A stretch of DNA of 49,977 bases from contig JAUVWV010000003.1 of the NCBI GenBank assembly GCA_030603925.1, forward strand, positions 1 through 49,977, read 5' to 3'. The position numbers and the translations under genes were made by a program. The notes beneath the pieces were generated by a model that saw nothing but the letters and a program-made list of their open reading frames with translations, was not told where the DNA came from and did no database searches. Origin of the DNA: Thauera sp. GTDB lineage: Bacteria; Pseudomonadota; Gammaproteobacteria; Burkholderiales; Rhodocyclaceae. Within the stretch, counting starts at the first letter, position 1. Each line of letters starts with the position of its first letter. This document shows positions 30,420 to 39,436 of the stretch, piece by piece.

Positions 30420-31159
30420 CCGAAGAATCCCGCATCGCCCTGCTGATCGACGCCGACAACTGCCCGGCGGCCAAGATCGAGGTCATCCTCGACGAACTGG
30501 CCAAGTACGGCGTCACCAACGTACGCCGCGCCTACGGCAACTGGAAGAGCAGCGGCCTGAAGAGCTGGGAGGAAGTGCTGCACGAATACGCCATCCAGCC
30601 CATCCAGCAGTTCGCCTACACCAAGGGCAAGAACGCCACCGACAGCGCGATGATCATCGATGCGATGGACCTGCTGTACACCCAGCGCCTGGACGCCTTC
30701 TGCATCGCCTCCTCCGATTCAGACTTCACCCCGCTGGTGATGCGCATCCGCGCCAACGGCCTGAAGGTGTATGGCTTCGGCGAGAAGAAGACGCCGATGC
30801 CCTTCGTCAACGCCTGCTCCAAGTTCCTCTACCTGGAGACCCTCGGCGTGCAGGCGCGCACCGAGGAGGAAGCCGCCGCGGCCAGCGTGCAGAAGAGATC
30901 GGCCAAGGAACTCAAGGCCGACGCGAAACTGGTCAGCCTGCTGCGCAATGCCGTGGACGCCTGCCTGGAGGAAGACGGCTGGGCCAGCCTGTCGGCGGTC
31001 GGCTCACACATCACCAACCAGGCCTCCTTCGACCAGCGCAACTACGGCTACAAGAAGCTCGGCGACCTGATCGAGGCCACCGGCCTGTTCGAAGCCGAGC
31101 GGCGCGGCAGCCACCTGTTCCTGCGCGACAAGCGCAACGCGCGCAAGGGCGGCAACTGA
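30416..31159 (+). CDS. NYN domain and OST-HTH/LOTUS domain protein (putative RNase)
   Basis: IALLIDADNCPAAKIEVILDELAKYG, KNATDSAMIIDAMDLLY, CIASSDSDFTPLVMRIRANGLKVYGFGEKKTP; C-terminal LOTUS-like YGYKKLGDLIEATGLFE. Confidence 0.92.
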   Translation: MTEESRIALLIDADNCPAAKIEVILDELAKYGVTNVRRAYGNWKSSGLKSWEEVLHEYAIQPIQQFAYTKGKNATDSAMIIDAMDLLYTQRLDAFCIASSDSDFTPLVMRIRANGLKVYGFGEKKTPMPFVNACSKFLYLETLGVQARTEEEAAAASVQKRSAKELKADAKLVSLLRNAVDACLEEDGWASLSAVGSHITNQASFDQRNYGYKKLGDLIEATGLFEAERRGSHLFLRDKRNARKGGN

Positions 31160-31479
31160 GGCGCGGGTCGCCAGGCACGCGGCATCCGGCCGGATAGCAT
31201 GACCGCGCGCGCCTGACCATACGACCTTAGTACAAGCACAGCGGGCTCCGTCAGACAGTTTCACATCCCCGGGGACCTCATAACCCTACCCGGCGCATGT
31301 CTTTGTTTGCGCTTTCGCACGACTTCCGTAATATCTCGGACTGAGCTGCTGGGCGCTGCACGCCGAGCCCTTTCGATCCGACTCTCGCCAGACGCCGTGC
31401 CCCGACACCTGACACCGCCCCGCCGCCCCGCCCGCCCCCGCCTGCCCACGCCCACCATCTCCGGCAGGACGGCCGCCGC

Positions 31480-33813
31480 ATGAGGCGCGCCGCGCGCGCG
31501 CGCGCCGTCCGCTGGCTGCTGCTCCCCTTGTTCTTCGTCAGCGCCGCGGTGCTGGCCTCGCTGGCCATCGCCCAGCGCGACTTGTTGTCCACCCTGTTCC
31601 ACCAACACACTTCGGTGATGATGTTCATCGAACCGGACAGCGGGCGCATCGTTGACGTCAACGCGGCAGCGGCGCGTTTCTACGGCTACAGCCCAAGGGA
31701 GCTGATCGGGCGCAGCATCGACGAGATCAACACCCTGGGACCGGACGAGGTGGCCGCCGAACGCGCGCGCGCGCGCGCCGAAGAGCGCAACTACTTCGTC
31801 TTCCCGCACCGCCTGGCCAGCGGCGAGATCCGCACGGTGGAGGTGTATTCCTCGCCGGTGCGCCTGGACGACGGCAAGCTGGTGCTGTTCTCCATCATCC
31901 ACGACATCACCGGCAAGCGGGTCGCCGAAGAGGATCTGCTGGCCTACCAGAACCGCCTGCAGGAACTGGTGGACCGCCGCACGCGCGAGGTCACCGACGC
32001 CCAGGCGCTGACGCGCAACATCATGGTCGGCGCGCTGCTCGCACAACTCGCGGTGATCCTGCTGCTGGTCGCCAGCATCCTGCGCAGCCGTCGCGCCACG
32101 GCCGAACTGGCGCGACGCGAGCAAGAACTCAGCACCCTCATCGACGCCCTGCCCGACGTGGTGCGCCTGAAGGACGGCAAGGGGCGCTGGCAGCAGGCCA
32201 ACCGCTACACCCTGGAACTGTTCGGCCTGACCCGGGTGGACTACCGCGGGCGCACCGATGCCGAACTCGCCTTCCAGCAGGACGATGAGCGCCAGGCCCT
32301 GCTCGGACACGAGAAGCCCGACGAGCAGGCCTGGGAAGCCGGTGAGGCGGTACGCACCGAGGAGAGCATTCCCACGCCGAGCGGCCAGTCCATGGTGTTC
32401 GACACCATAAAGGTGCCGCTCTTCCGCCCCGACGGCGCACGCGGCGGACTGGTGAGCATCGGACGCGACATGACCGAGCGCCGCCGCGCCGAGTCCGAGA
32501 TCGCCCGCCTGGCCTACTTCGATCCGCTTACCGCGCTGCCCAACCGGCGCCTGCTGCTCGACCGCCTGGCGCACGCACTGGCCGTTGCACGGCGCTCCGG
32601 GCACTACGGCGCCCTGCTGCTGATCGACCTGGACTATTTCAAGACGCTCAACGACGCGCGCGGCCACGAAATGGGCGACCTGCTGCTGAAGGCCGCCAGC
32701 AACCGCCTGCAGCACGAGCTGCGCGAGAGCGACACCCTGTCGCGCTTCGGCGGCGACGAATTCGTCCTGCTGCTGCCGGAGATCTCCCCCCACCAGCAGC
32801 TCGCCGCGGACATGGCGCGCAGCGTGGCGGAGAAGATGCGCGCCACCCTGGGGCGGCCCTTCGACCTGGGCGGCGAACAGATCGCCATCGGCGCCAGCAT
32901 CGGTGTGACGATCTTCCCGCCCAGCCAGGGCGGCGACGTCTCCGACCTGCTCAAGCAGGCCGACACCGCGATGTACCAGGCCAAGGCCGCCGGGCGCAAC
33001 ACGGTACGCTTCTTCGAACCGGAAATGCAGGCACGCGCCGAAATGCGCTTCATGCTGGAAGCCGAACTGCGCCAGGCCATCGACAACAACGAACTGCGCC
33101 TCTACGTGCAGCCGCAATACGACGGCGAGCGCCGCATGCGGGGCGCCGAAGTCCTGCTGCGCTGGCACCATCCGCGGCGCGGGCTGATCTCGCCGGCGAG
33201 CTTCATCCCGATCGCCGAGGAAACCGGCCTGATCGTCGAACTGGGCGACTGGGTGCTGCGCAACAGCTGTGCGCTGCTCACCCGCCCCGAACTGGCGGAA
33301 AGCACGCTGCGCATCTCGGTCAACGTCAGCCCGCGCCAGTTCCACCGCATCGGCTTCGTCGGCCGGGTGCGCGACATCCTCGCCGAAACCGGGGCGGATG
33401 CGGCCCGCCTGACCTTCGAGGTCACCGAAGGGCTGGTGATCGACAAGGTGCACCAGACCGTGGCAACCATGTCCGAGCTGAATGCGCTGGGCATCCATTT
33501 CTCGGTGGACGACTTCGGTACCGGCTACTCCTCGCTCGCCTACCTGAAGCGCCTGCCGATCGACGAACTGAAGATCGACCGCAGCTTCATCCAGGACGCC
33601 CCCACCGACCCCAGCGACGCCGCGCTGGTGGACACCATCCTGTCGATCGCCGCCCACCTGCATCTGGACGTGGTGGCCGAAGGGGTGGAGACCGAGGCCC
33701 AGGCCGCCTTCCTCGCCAGCCGCGCGCCGATGCTCTACCAGGGTTACCTGTACGCCCGCCCGGAACCGGCGGAAACCTTCCTGCAACGCCTGCGCAGCAC
33801 GCAGAGCAGCTGA
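31480..33813 (+). CDS. PAS-GGDEF-EAL protein
   Basis: TM, PAS domains, DPLTALPNRRLLLDRLAHALA, RESD I-site + FGGDEFVLLL, GAEVLLRWHHPRRGLISP (EVL variant), DDFGTGYSSLAYLKRLPIDELKID, EGVETEAQ. Confidence 0.94.
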   Translation: MRRAARARAVRWLLLPLFFVSAAVLASLAIAQRDLLSTLFHQHTSVMMFIEPDSGRIVDVNAAAARFYGYSPRELIGRSIDEINTLGPDEVAAERARARAEERNYFVFPHRLASGEIRTVEVYSSPVRLDDGKLVLFSIIHDITGKRVAEEDLLAYQNRLQELVDRRTREVTDAQALTRNIMVGALLAQLAVILLLVASILRSRRATAELARREQELSTLIDALPDVVRLKDGKGRWQQANRYTLELFGLTRVDYRGRTDAELAFQQDDERQALLGHEKPDEQAWEAGEAVRTEESIPTPSGQSMVFDTIKVPLFRPDGARGGLVSIGRDMTERRRAESEIARLAYFDPLTALPNRRLLLDRLAHALAVARRSGHYGALLLIDLDYFKTLNDARGHEMGDLLLKAASNRLQHELRESDTLSRFGGDEFVLLLPEISPHQQLAADMARSVAEKMRATLGRPFDLGGEQIAIGASIGVTIFPPSQGGDVSDLLKQADTAMYQAKAAGRNTVRFFEPEMQARAEMRFMLEAELRQAIDNNELRLYVQPQYDGERRMRGAEVLLRWHHPRRGLISPASFIPIAEETGLIVELGDWVLRNSCALLTRPELAESTLRISVNVSPRQFHRIGFVGRVRDILAETGADAARLTFEVTEGLVIDKVHQTVATMSELNALGIHFSVDDFGTGYSSLAYLKRLPIDELKIDRSFIQDAPTDPSDAALVDTILSIAAHLHLDVVAEGVETEAQAAFLASRAPMLYQGYLYARPEPAETFLQRLRSTQSS

Positions 33814-33844
33814 GCGCCGCAAGAACCGGACGTTCTTGCGGCGC
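33814..33844. terminator. perfect 13-bp stem / 5-nt loop hairpin between convergent genes
   Basis: GCGCCGCAAGAAC (33814-33826) cggac GTTCTTGCGGCGC (33832-33844); no clear T-tract. Confidence 0.55.
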
Positions 33845-33916
33845 ACCGCGTGGCGACACCTGCGCGCTACCCGCCCCTGCGCACCGATTCCGCCGCTACG
33901 CGCAGCACGCAAGCCC

Positions 33917-36622
33917 TCAACTGACGAAACGGCACTTTGACGCAGGGCTGCGGGTATCCATGTTGCGCCCGCGGTTCAGGTGGTCGTCGATTTCCGCCGC
34001 GCAGCCGAGCAGGCGCGCATAAAGGAACACGGTGAATGCGGCCGACTCCAGCGCCGCCTCGCCGATCTCCCCCGCCCGCCAGGGTTGCCAGGTCAGTTTG
34101 AGCAGCAGCGCGGCAATCACCGCGTCGAGAGTCACGCAGTACACCGTGCGCGACACCCCGGCATCACGCAGCGCCTGCACCAGTGCGCGGTAGAACTCGT
34201 GGAACACGTTGCTCTCGCCGCGCGCGGCCATCAGTTCGCGGATGAAGGCCTCGCGCGGATCGACGTTCACCGGGCGGTCCTTGAACACCGGGTGGTTCAC
34301 GCCGGGGATCTTGCGCAGATCGGCGCTGCCCGCAGCCTTGGCGCTGGCCTTGTACTGCGCATAGTCCTCGGCGCAGCGCACTGCGAGCGCCGCCACATCG
34401 ATGCCATGCGCGGGGTCGGCGGGATCGATGAGCGACGTATCGCGGAACTGCGCCATGAGGAACTGCACCCCTTCGAAACCGTTGCCGCCGTGCGCGTAGC
34501 CGGTGTGCGTGAGGAAGCCGAGCAGCGCCTTGTTGAGTTGCACGCGCTGCGGCGCCTCCGGGCCGTCGGCCGATACCGCGCCCTTGGCGCCCTGCGCGGA
34601 GATGGTGCCGGGACCGTTGGTCAGCAGGATGCCCACCAGGGTCTGGAAGGCGAACAGATCGGCCGCGGACGGGGCACGGTCGAGCAATGCACGGCAGGCG
34701 ACATCGGTGATAGAGGCCTCGCCGAGCAGGCTTGCCGTGGGGATCTCGCAGAAGGTGTCGGGGCCATGGCGCGCAGCATCGACCGAGGCGCCGATCGCCG
34801 TGCCGATCAGGCGCATCCAGGCCGGAAGGCGCTCCGCAGTGAGGCGCGAGACCCGTTTCCTTAGCAGCGGCCCCCAGGCCAGCGTGGTGGTGATCGCCGC
34901 CAGCACCGCATCGGCCGTGGGCGGTGCCCCCAGTCCGCGCAGCCAGCGCACGAACACCGAGCGCGCCTCGCGTGCGTCGAGCCCGGCCAGCATCGCCTCG
35001 GCCTGCGGGTCCGGGCCGTCGGCCAGCACCAGGCGGCGCAGCGCTGCATCGTCAGCCAGCGCGCCGAGGTCGAAGTCGTCATCCAGCGCATCGCGCAGAC
35101 CGGCCGCATGGAAGCGTTCGATCAGCAGCGCGGCGATCTCGCCCGCGCCCGCCGTGCGGCGCGGCCCGACGATGGCGAGCGCCGCGCCGAGTACGCTGTT
35201 GGGCGCATTGCCCGCATCGCGGGCGGCCTGGGCGGCCGCCAGTGCCGGGTCGCCGTGGAGGTTCAAGCAGGCGCAAAGCGCCACATTGACCAGTTTGCGG
35301 TCGTTCTCGCCGCCCGCTTCGCGCAGTAGCGCCAGGCTCACGTTGGCCTCCAGCGGCAGGCGCGCTGCCTCCAGTACCGAGACGCCATGCAGGCTGGAGA
35401 CCTGAGTCTGCGGGTCCATCTGCGAGGCACCGGAAGCATCCTTCAGCCCCTCGCGCGGGAACAGCGCGCCGATCTGGCGGGCCAGCTGGCCGATCTGCAT
35501 ACGGTAGGGTTCGATTGCGTCGACCACCGGCAGGTCGAGCGCGGCCGGCAGCTCGACACCGGCGTTGCCGCCGAACCAGGCCTTGAGCTCCATCGTGCCT
35601 TCCGGGGCGAAATCGGGCAGCGTGGCATTGGCGCGCATGACCTCGGTGAGCGCCGCCGGGATGTGGGCGATGTTGGTCACCACCGCGCCCTTGGCCGAGA
35701 ACACCGGATTCTCCGGCGTGTAGATCGCGTCCACGCCGAACTTGTCCATGAACCAGCGTTCCTTGGCCGCGGCGTCGTCCTCGCCGCCGGCCATCGCGCC
35801 GGCGTGACCCACGGCCCGGGTCAGCTTGGCCTTCCAGCGCCCCACCACGCAGGCCACCACCGGCTTGGTGAACTCGGCGTCGCGCTCGTAGTAGCCACCC
35901 GGCTCGCAGTACAGCACCGCGGCCTTGCTGCGCGCGTCGTTGGCGAGCGCAAAGGCGAACTCGGGCGCGGCGTAGTGGATGTACACGTCCTTGCCGCTGG
36001 AGACCAGCGTGGTGGTGCCCCAGCCGGCCATGCGCAGGTACTGCGCGATGGTGGTGGTGAAGCCGCCCGAGTTGGAGAGGATGGCGATCGAGCCGCGCTT
36101 CAGGGTGTCGCTCGGATTGTCGCCGCCCAGCGCACCGCCGATGCGCACTTCGTTCCACGCGTCGGCCACCCCCAGGCAGTTGGCGCCGAAGATGTCGATG
36201 CCGTGCTGCTGGCCCATCGCGCGGATTTCGCGTGCATCGTGCACCGCGATCTTCTCGGTGATGATGAAGACCTTCTTCAGCTCGGGATTGACCCGGATCA
36301 GCTCGGCCACACCGTCGCGTGCGGCCGCAGGCGGCAGATACACCACGCCGCAATTGAAGCGGTGACCCGCATCGAGCCCCTCGCGTACGCTGTTGTAGAC
36401 CGGAATGTCGCCTGCGGGGGTGGCGAGCACCTGCCCGCCCCGCCCCGGCGAGGTGCCGAACACCACGTTGCCGCCCGACCACGCGTGGCCGACCGGGGTA
36501 ACCTCGGAGGACTCGCCGCCGAGGATGTTGAGCACGCACACCCGGTCGTGGCGGGTGGCGATCTGCGAAAGCGAGCTGATGCCCACGAAGTACTTGAAAT
36601 CACCTGCTCCAGGCTGGTACAT
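33917..36622 (-). CDS. ATP-citrate lyase-like large subunit: CoA-binding/succinyl-CoA synthetase alpha-like domain plus citrate-synthase-like region
   Basis: VGHAGAMAGGEDDAAAKE phosphohistidine motif of SCS-alpha/ACL; C-terminal YAHGGNGFEGVQFL and IPGVNHPVFKDRP citrate-synthase-like motifs. Confidence 0.75.
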   Translation of the reverse strand: MYQPGAGDFKYFVGISSLSQIATRHDRVCVLNILGGESSEVTPVGHAWSGGNVVFGTSPGRGGQVLATPAGDIPVYNSVREGLDAGHRFNCGVVYLPPAAARDGVAELIRVNPELKKVFIITEKIAVHDAREIRAMGQQHGIDIFGANCLGVADAWNEVRIGGALGGDNPSDTLKRGSIAILSNSGGFTTTIAQYLRMAGWGTTTLVSSGKDVYIHYAAPEFAFALANDARSKAAVLYCEPGGYYERDAEFTKPVVACVVGRWKAKLTRAVGHAGAMAGGEDDAAAKERWFMDKFGVDAIYTPENPVFSAKGAVVTNIAHIPAALTEVMRANATLPDFAPEGTMELKAWFGGNAGVELPAALDLPVVDAIEPYRMQIGQLARQIGALFPREGLKDASGASQMDPQTQVSSLHGVSVLEAARLPLEANVSLALLREAGGENDRKLVNVALCACLNLHGDPALAAAQAARDAGNAPNSVLGAALAIVGPRRTAGAGEIAALLIERFHAAGLRDALDDDFDLGALADDAALRRLVLADGPDPQAEAMLAGLDAREARSVFVRWLRGLGAPPTADAVLAAITTTLAWGPLLRKRVSRLTAERLPAWMRLIGTAIGASVDAARHGPDTFCEIPTASLLGEASITDVACRALLDRAPSAADLFAFQTLVGILLTNGPGTISAQGAKGAVSADGPEAPQRVQLNKALLGFLTHTGYAHGGNGFEGVQFLMAQFRDTSLIDPADPAHGIDVAALAVRCAEDYAQYKASAKAAGSADLRKIPGVNHPVFKDRPVNVDPREAFIRELMAARGESNVFHEFYRALVQALRDAGVSRTVYCVTLDAVIAALLLKLTWQPWRAGEIGEAALESAAFTVFLYARLLGCAAEIDDHLNRGRNMDTRSPASKCRFVS

Positions 36623-36652
36623 GGCTGTCTCCTCGATTGTCGCCGGGCGGGC

Positions 36653-37942
36653 TCAGGCGGCTGCCGTTGCCTCGGTAATGCCCAGCCGGCGCGCCACCGC
36701 GGCGCGTCCGCCGGCCTTCATCCATTCGTTCATCTCGCGGGCGTAATCGACCACCTCGCTCATCGCCGAGTCGAAGCCGAACAGGCGGTAGGGCAGGCCG
36801 AGCGCCTCGCAGGTGTCGCGCAGCACGCCCATGCCGCGCACCAGGTTGGGCCCGCCGCGCCCGGCGACCACCGCCAGCGGCGTCGGGCCATAGGTGCCGA
36901 AGTGCTCGCGCAGCGCGTCGGCCATGGCGCGGAAGGTCTCGAAGATGTCGGTGTTGTTGGACTTGCCGCCGATGATGAACAGCACGTTGGCCTGGCGCAG
37001 CCAGTGCTTGAAGCAGATCGCGGCGACCGACTTCATCTTCTCGTAGGGCGGATTGCCGCCGAAGTCCGAGGAGATGATGGCGTCGTCGCCCAGCATCTCG
37101 GTGACCAGCGAGTTGGCGCCGCCGCCGAAGGTGGGCGCGAGGATGGTGCCGTGCTCGTTGATCACGTACACGTCGCTCTGCCCCTGGTGGGTGCGCAGCT
37201 GGTTGATCTCCTGCTCGAAGTCGGAATAGTCGGCGGCAAACAGGTGTGCCGGCAGGTTCAGGCGATGCCAGCGCGGGTCGTCGCGGTCGAAGCCGCACTT
37301 GAAGTCGCAGGCCACCGGAGTGAGCCGTCCGCGGCGATCCGCGCGCATGCGGATCGGGTTGAGTTCGAGCGTCGTCATGCCGAAGTCGTGGAACAGCTCC
37401 CACAGGCGCGGCAGGTGCTGCACCAGCGGGGAGATGATCTCCTTCGGGGCGCCGATGTCGGCCAGCGCGTTGGCCACCACGAAGGCCTTCAGGCCGGTCA
37501 GCGGATCGAAGGGGATCTGCGCCACCTGGGTCTTGTCGAGCTCCTCGATGTCCATGCCGCCGTGGTGGGTGAGGGTCATGGTCGGCGCACGGAAGCGCGT
37601 CGAGTCGGTGATCGAGAAATACACCTCGTGCTCGGCGGGCACGGCCCCCTCGAAGGTCACCCCGTTGGCCTTGGCCACCTGGTTGCCGTGGCGGTGCTCG
37701 ACGAAGTACAGGCGTTCCTTCTCGGCGAGTGCGGATTTCAGGTCCTTCGCGCGGCCGATCAGGCCCGCTTTGCCCTTCTTGCCTACACCCCCCTTGAACA
37801 CGGGTTTGACGAACACCGAACCGTGGCGCTCGATGAGGTCCTTGATCGCCTCTTCGCTGGCATCCGGGCCGAGCACCTCCGCAGCGGGGAAGTCGGCGAA
37901 GCGCAGCAGTGGCGATCCGTGAAGCATGCCGGTGACCTGCAT
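36653..37942 (-). CDS. ATP-citrate lyase-like small subunit (ATP-grasp, succinyl-CoA synthetase beta-like)
   Basis: VFVKPVFKGGVGKKGKAGLIG, THHGGMDIEELD, TLELNPIRM, GGGANSLVTEML, FIIGGKSNNTDIFETFRAMADALREH, AGRGGPNLVRGMG by-eye similar to ACL N-terminal region. Confidence 0.78.
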   Translation of the reverse strand: MQVTGMLHGSPLLRFADFPAAEVLGPDASEEAIKDLIERHGSVFVKPVFKGGVGKKGKAGLIGRAKDLKSALAEKERLYFVEHRHGNQVAKANGVTFEGAVPAEHEVYFSITDSTRFRAPTMTLTHHGGMDIEELDKTQVAQIPFDPLTGLKAFVVANALADIGAPKEIISPLVQHLPRLWELFHDFGMTTLELNPIRMRADRRGRLTPVACDFKCGFDRDDPRWHRLNLPAHLFAADYSDFEQEINQLRTHQGQSDVYVINEHGTILAPTFGGGANSLVTEMLGDDAIISSDFGGNPPYEKMKSVAAICFKHWLRQANVLFIIGGKSNNTDIFETFRAMADALREHFGTYGPTPLAVVAGRGGPNLVRGMGVLRDTCEALGLPYRLFGFDSAMSEVVDYAREMNEWMKAGGRAAVARRLGITEATAAA

Positions 37943-38050
37943 GATGGCTGTCTCCTCTGGTGGGTAGTACCGTCGATGCTGCCGCCGCGGGCTTTCGATC
38001 CGCTTTCTGCGACGGACCTGGGCCGATGGCGGGCGGTGATGCGAAAAAGA

Positions 38051-38085
38051 ACTCCGGACAGTCTGCTCCCCCAGCTGTCCGGAGT
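38051..38085 (-). terminator. Rho-independent terminator of porin gene
   Basis: ACTCCGGACAG (38051-38061)/CTGTCCGGAGT (38075-38085) 11-bp stem; minus-strand transcript continues TCTTTTTC. Confidence 0.7.
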
Positions 38086-38138
38086 CGGTCAAAGGCAGCC
38101 GGTCGCCCGGCGCCCTGGAAACGGTCGTCGCTGCCGGC

Positions 38139-39176
38139 TCAGAACCTGTGCCGCATGCCCGCCATCACGACACGGACGGTGTCACCGGCCGCAGGCGTGA
38201 AGTTGAAACCGTAGTCGGCATTGGAAGCGTTGTTGATCTGGGAGTATCCGGCGTACAGCGTCGTGCGCTTGGAAAGGTCGTGCATGTAGTACAGGGACGC
38301 GCCCTTTGCGTCTTCCGCACCCGCCTCGCCGCTTTCGTCACGCACCCCGTAGGACACTGCGAGCGTACCCGCCGCACTGACCGGAATCGCGGCGCCGAGC
38401 GAGTAGCTGCGCGCCTTGCCGGAGCCCTGCGACCCGCTTTCCTTGTCACGGGAATACAGGCCGTACAGGGTGGCCACCCCAAGATCGTAGCTGCCGCCGA
38501 TACCGTGGGTGGTCGCGCGTCCGCCGGTGCTGTTGCTGATGAAGCTCTGCGTGGTTACCGCAGCCGCGAACGGGCCGTTCTTGTACATGCCGGTGAGGCC
38601 ATAGCCCCGCCCCTGCCGGCGCACGTCGCTGTCATCGCTGGCGATCTCCGCGCCGTTCCAGTAACCGACATCGAACGAGAGGCCGGCCATCGTGGGGGAG
38701 CGGTACTTGATCATGTTGTCGAAGCGCACCTGGTAGCCGCGCGTGACCGAACCGCTCTTGCGATGCAGCAGGCCCGCAGTCCGATCGGCACCGCCGGTCG
38801 CCTCGAAGGGATCCAGTGCGACGAACGCAGGCGAGTACTGCCGCCCCGCCGTGACCCGGCCCCACGAGCCCTCCAGCCCAAGGAAGGACTGGCGCTGAAA
38901 GCCGCTCAGGCCACCGACATCCGGGCTGATGCCGGCCTCGAGGGTATAGATCGCCTTCAGGCCATTGCCCAGGTCCTCGCTGCCGCGAAACCCGAGGCGC
39001 GAACCGTTCAGTTCGCTCGTATCCATCGCGCTGCGCCGCATGTCGCCGGCCCACTCGCGGGCCATGTTGATATCGATGAGGCCGTAGATCGTGACGTTCG
39101 ACTGTGCGCTGGCCGCCAGCGGCGCCGCGCCGGCCAACGCCAGCAGCGTTGCCCGGACGATGCTCGTCTTTTTCAT
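38139..39176 (-). CDS. Gram-negative porin (betaproteobacterial type)
   Basis: Signal MKKTSIVRATLLALAGAAPLAASAQSNVTIYGLIDINMAREW, GSRLGFRGSEDLGNGLKAIYTLEAG, GRQYSPAFVALDPF, C-terminal VVMAGMRHRF. Confidence 0.95.
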   Translation of the reverse strand: MKKTSIVRATLLALAGAAPLAASAQSNVTIYGLIDINMAREWAGDMRRSAMDTSELNGSRLGFRGSEDLGNGLKAIYTLEAGISPDVGGLSGFQRQSFLGLEGSWGRVTAGRQYSPAFVALDPFEATGGADRTAGLLHRKSGSVTRGYQVRFDNMIKYRSPTMAGLSFDVGYWNGAEIASDDSDVRRQGRGYGLTGMYKNGPFAAAVTTQSFISNSTGGRATTHGIGGSYDLGVATLYGLYSRDKESGSQGSGKARSYSLGAAIPVSAAGTLAVSYGVRDESGEAGAEDAKGASLYYMHDLSKRTTLYAGYSQINNASNADYGFNFTPAAGDTVRVVMAGMRHRF

Positions 39177-39380
39177 CTGTCTTCCTCCGAAAGTGGTTGG
39201 ATGTCCTGCAGCACGGACATCCGCACCGCAGGGACGGCGCCATTGAACGCGGGGCACCTTTCGAACAACTTTCGATGGAAGACCGGACGCCGGGCATCGG
39301 CAACGGCCCGTTGGCGCCGCGCAGCAACCGCCCTGCGGCGAAAACCCCGTCCGCAAGAGCGCGCCCTGCCGGGGGCGCGG

Positions 39381-39413
39381 AAAAAAAAACCGCAGGAGGA
39401 TCCTGCGGTTTTT
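39381..39413 (-). terminator. Rho-independent terminator of gdhA
   Basis: AAAAACCGCAGGA/TCCTGCGGTTTTT 13-bp stem (39385-39397/39401-39413), 3-nt loop; T9 tract on minus strand. Confidence 0.9.
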
Positions 39414-39436
39414 CTGCTGCTGCGGAGCAGCTCGGC

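Noticed and set aside
31184-31275. Short palindromes ATCCGGCCGGAT and TCCCCGGGGA upstream of the PAS-GGDEF-EAL gene
   Set aside because: Short GC palindromes are common at this base composition; no regulator or riboswitch signature recognised.
31261-33912. 883-aa minus-strand ORF
   Set aside because: Antisense shadow of the PAS-GGDEF-EAL gene.
35387-38200. 937-aa plus-strand ORF
   Set aside because: Antisense to both ACL-like genes; His/Gln/Arg/Val-rich shadow translation without recognisable motifs.
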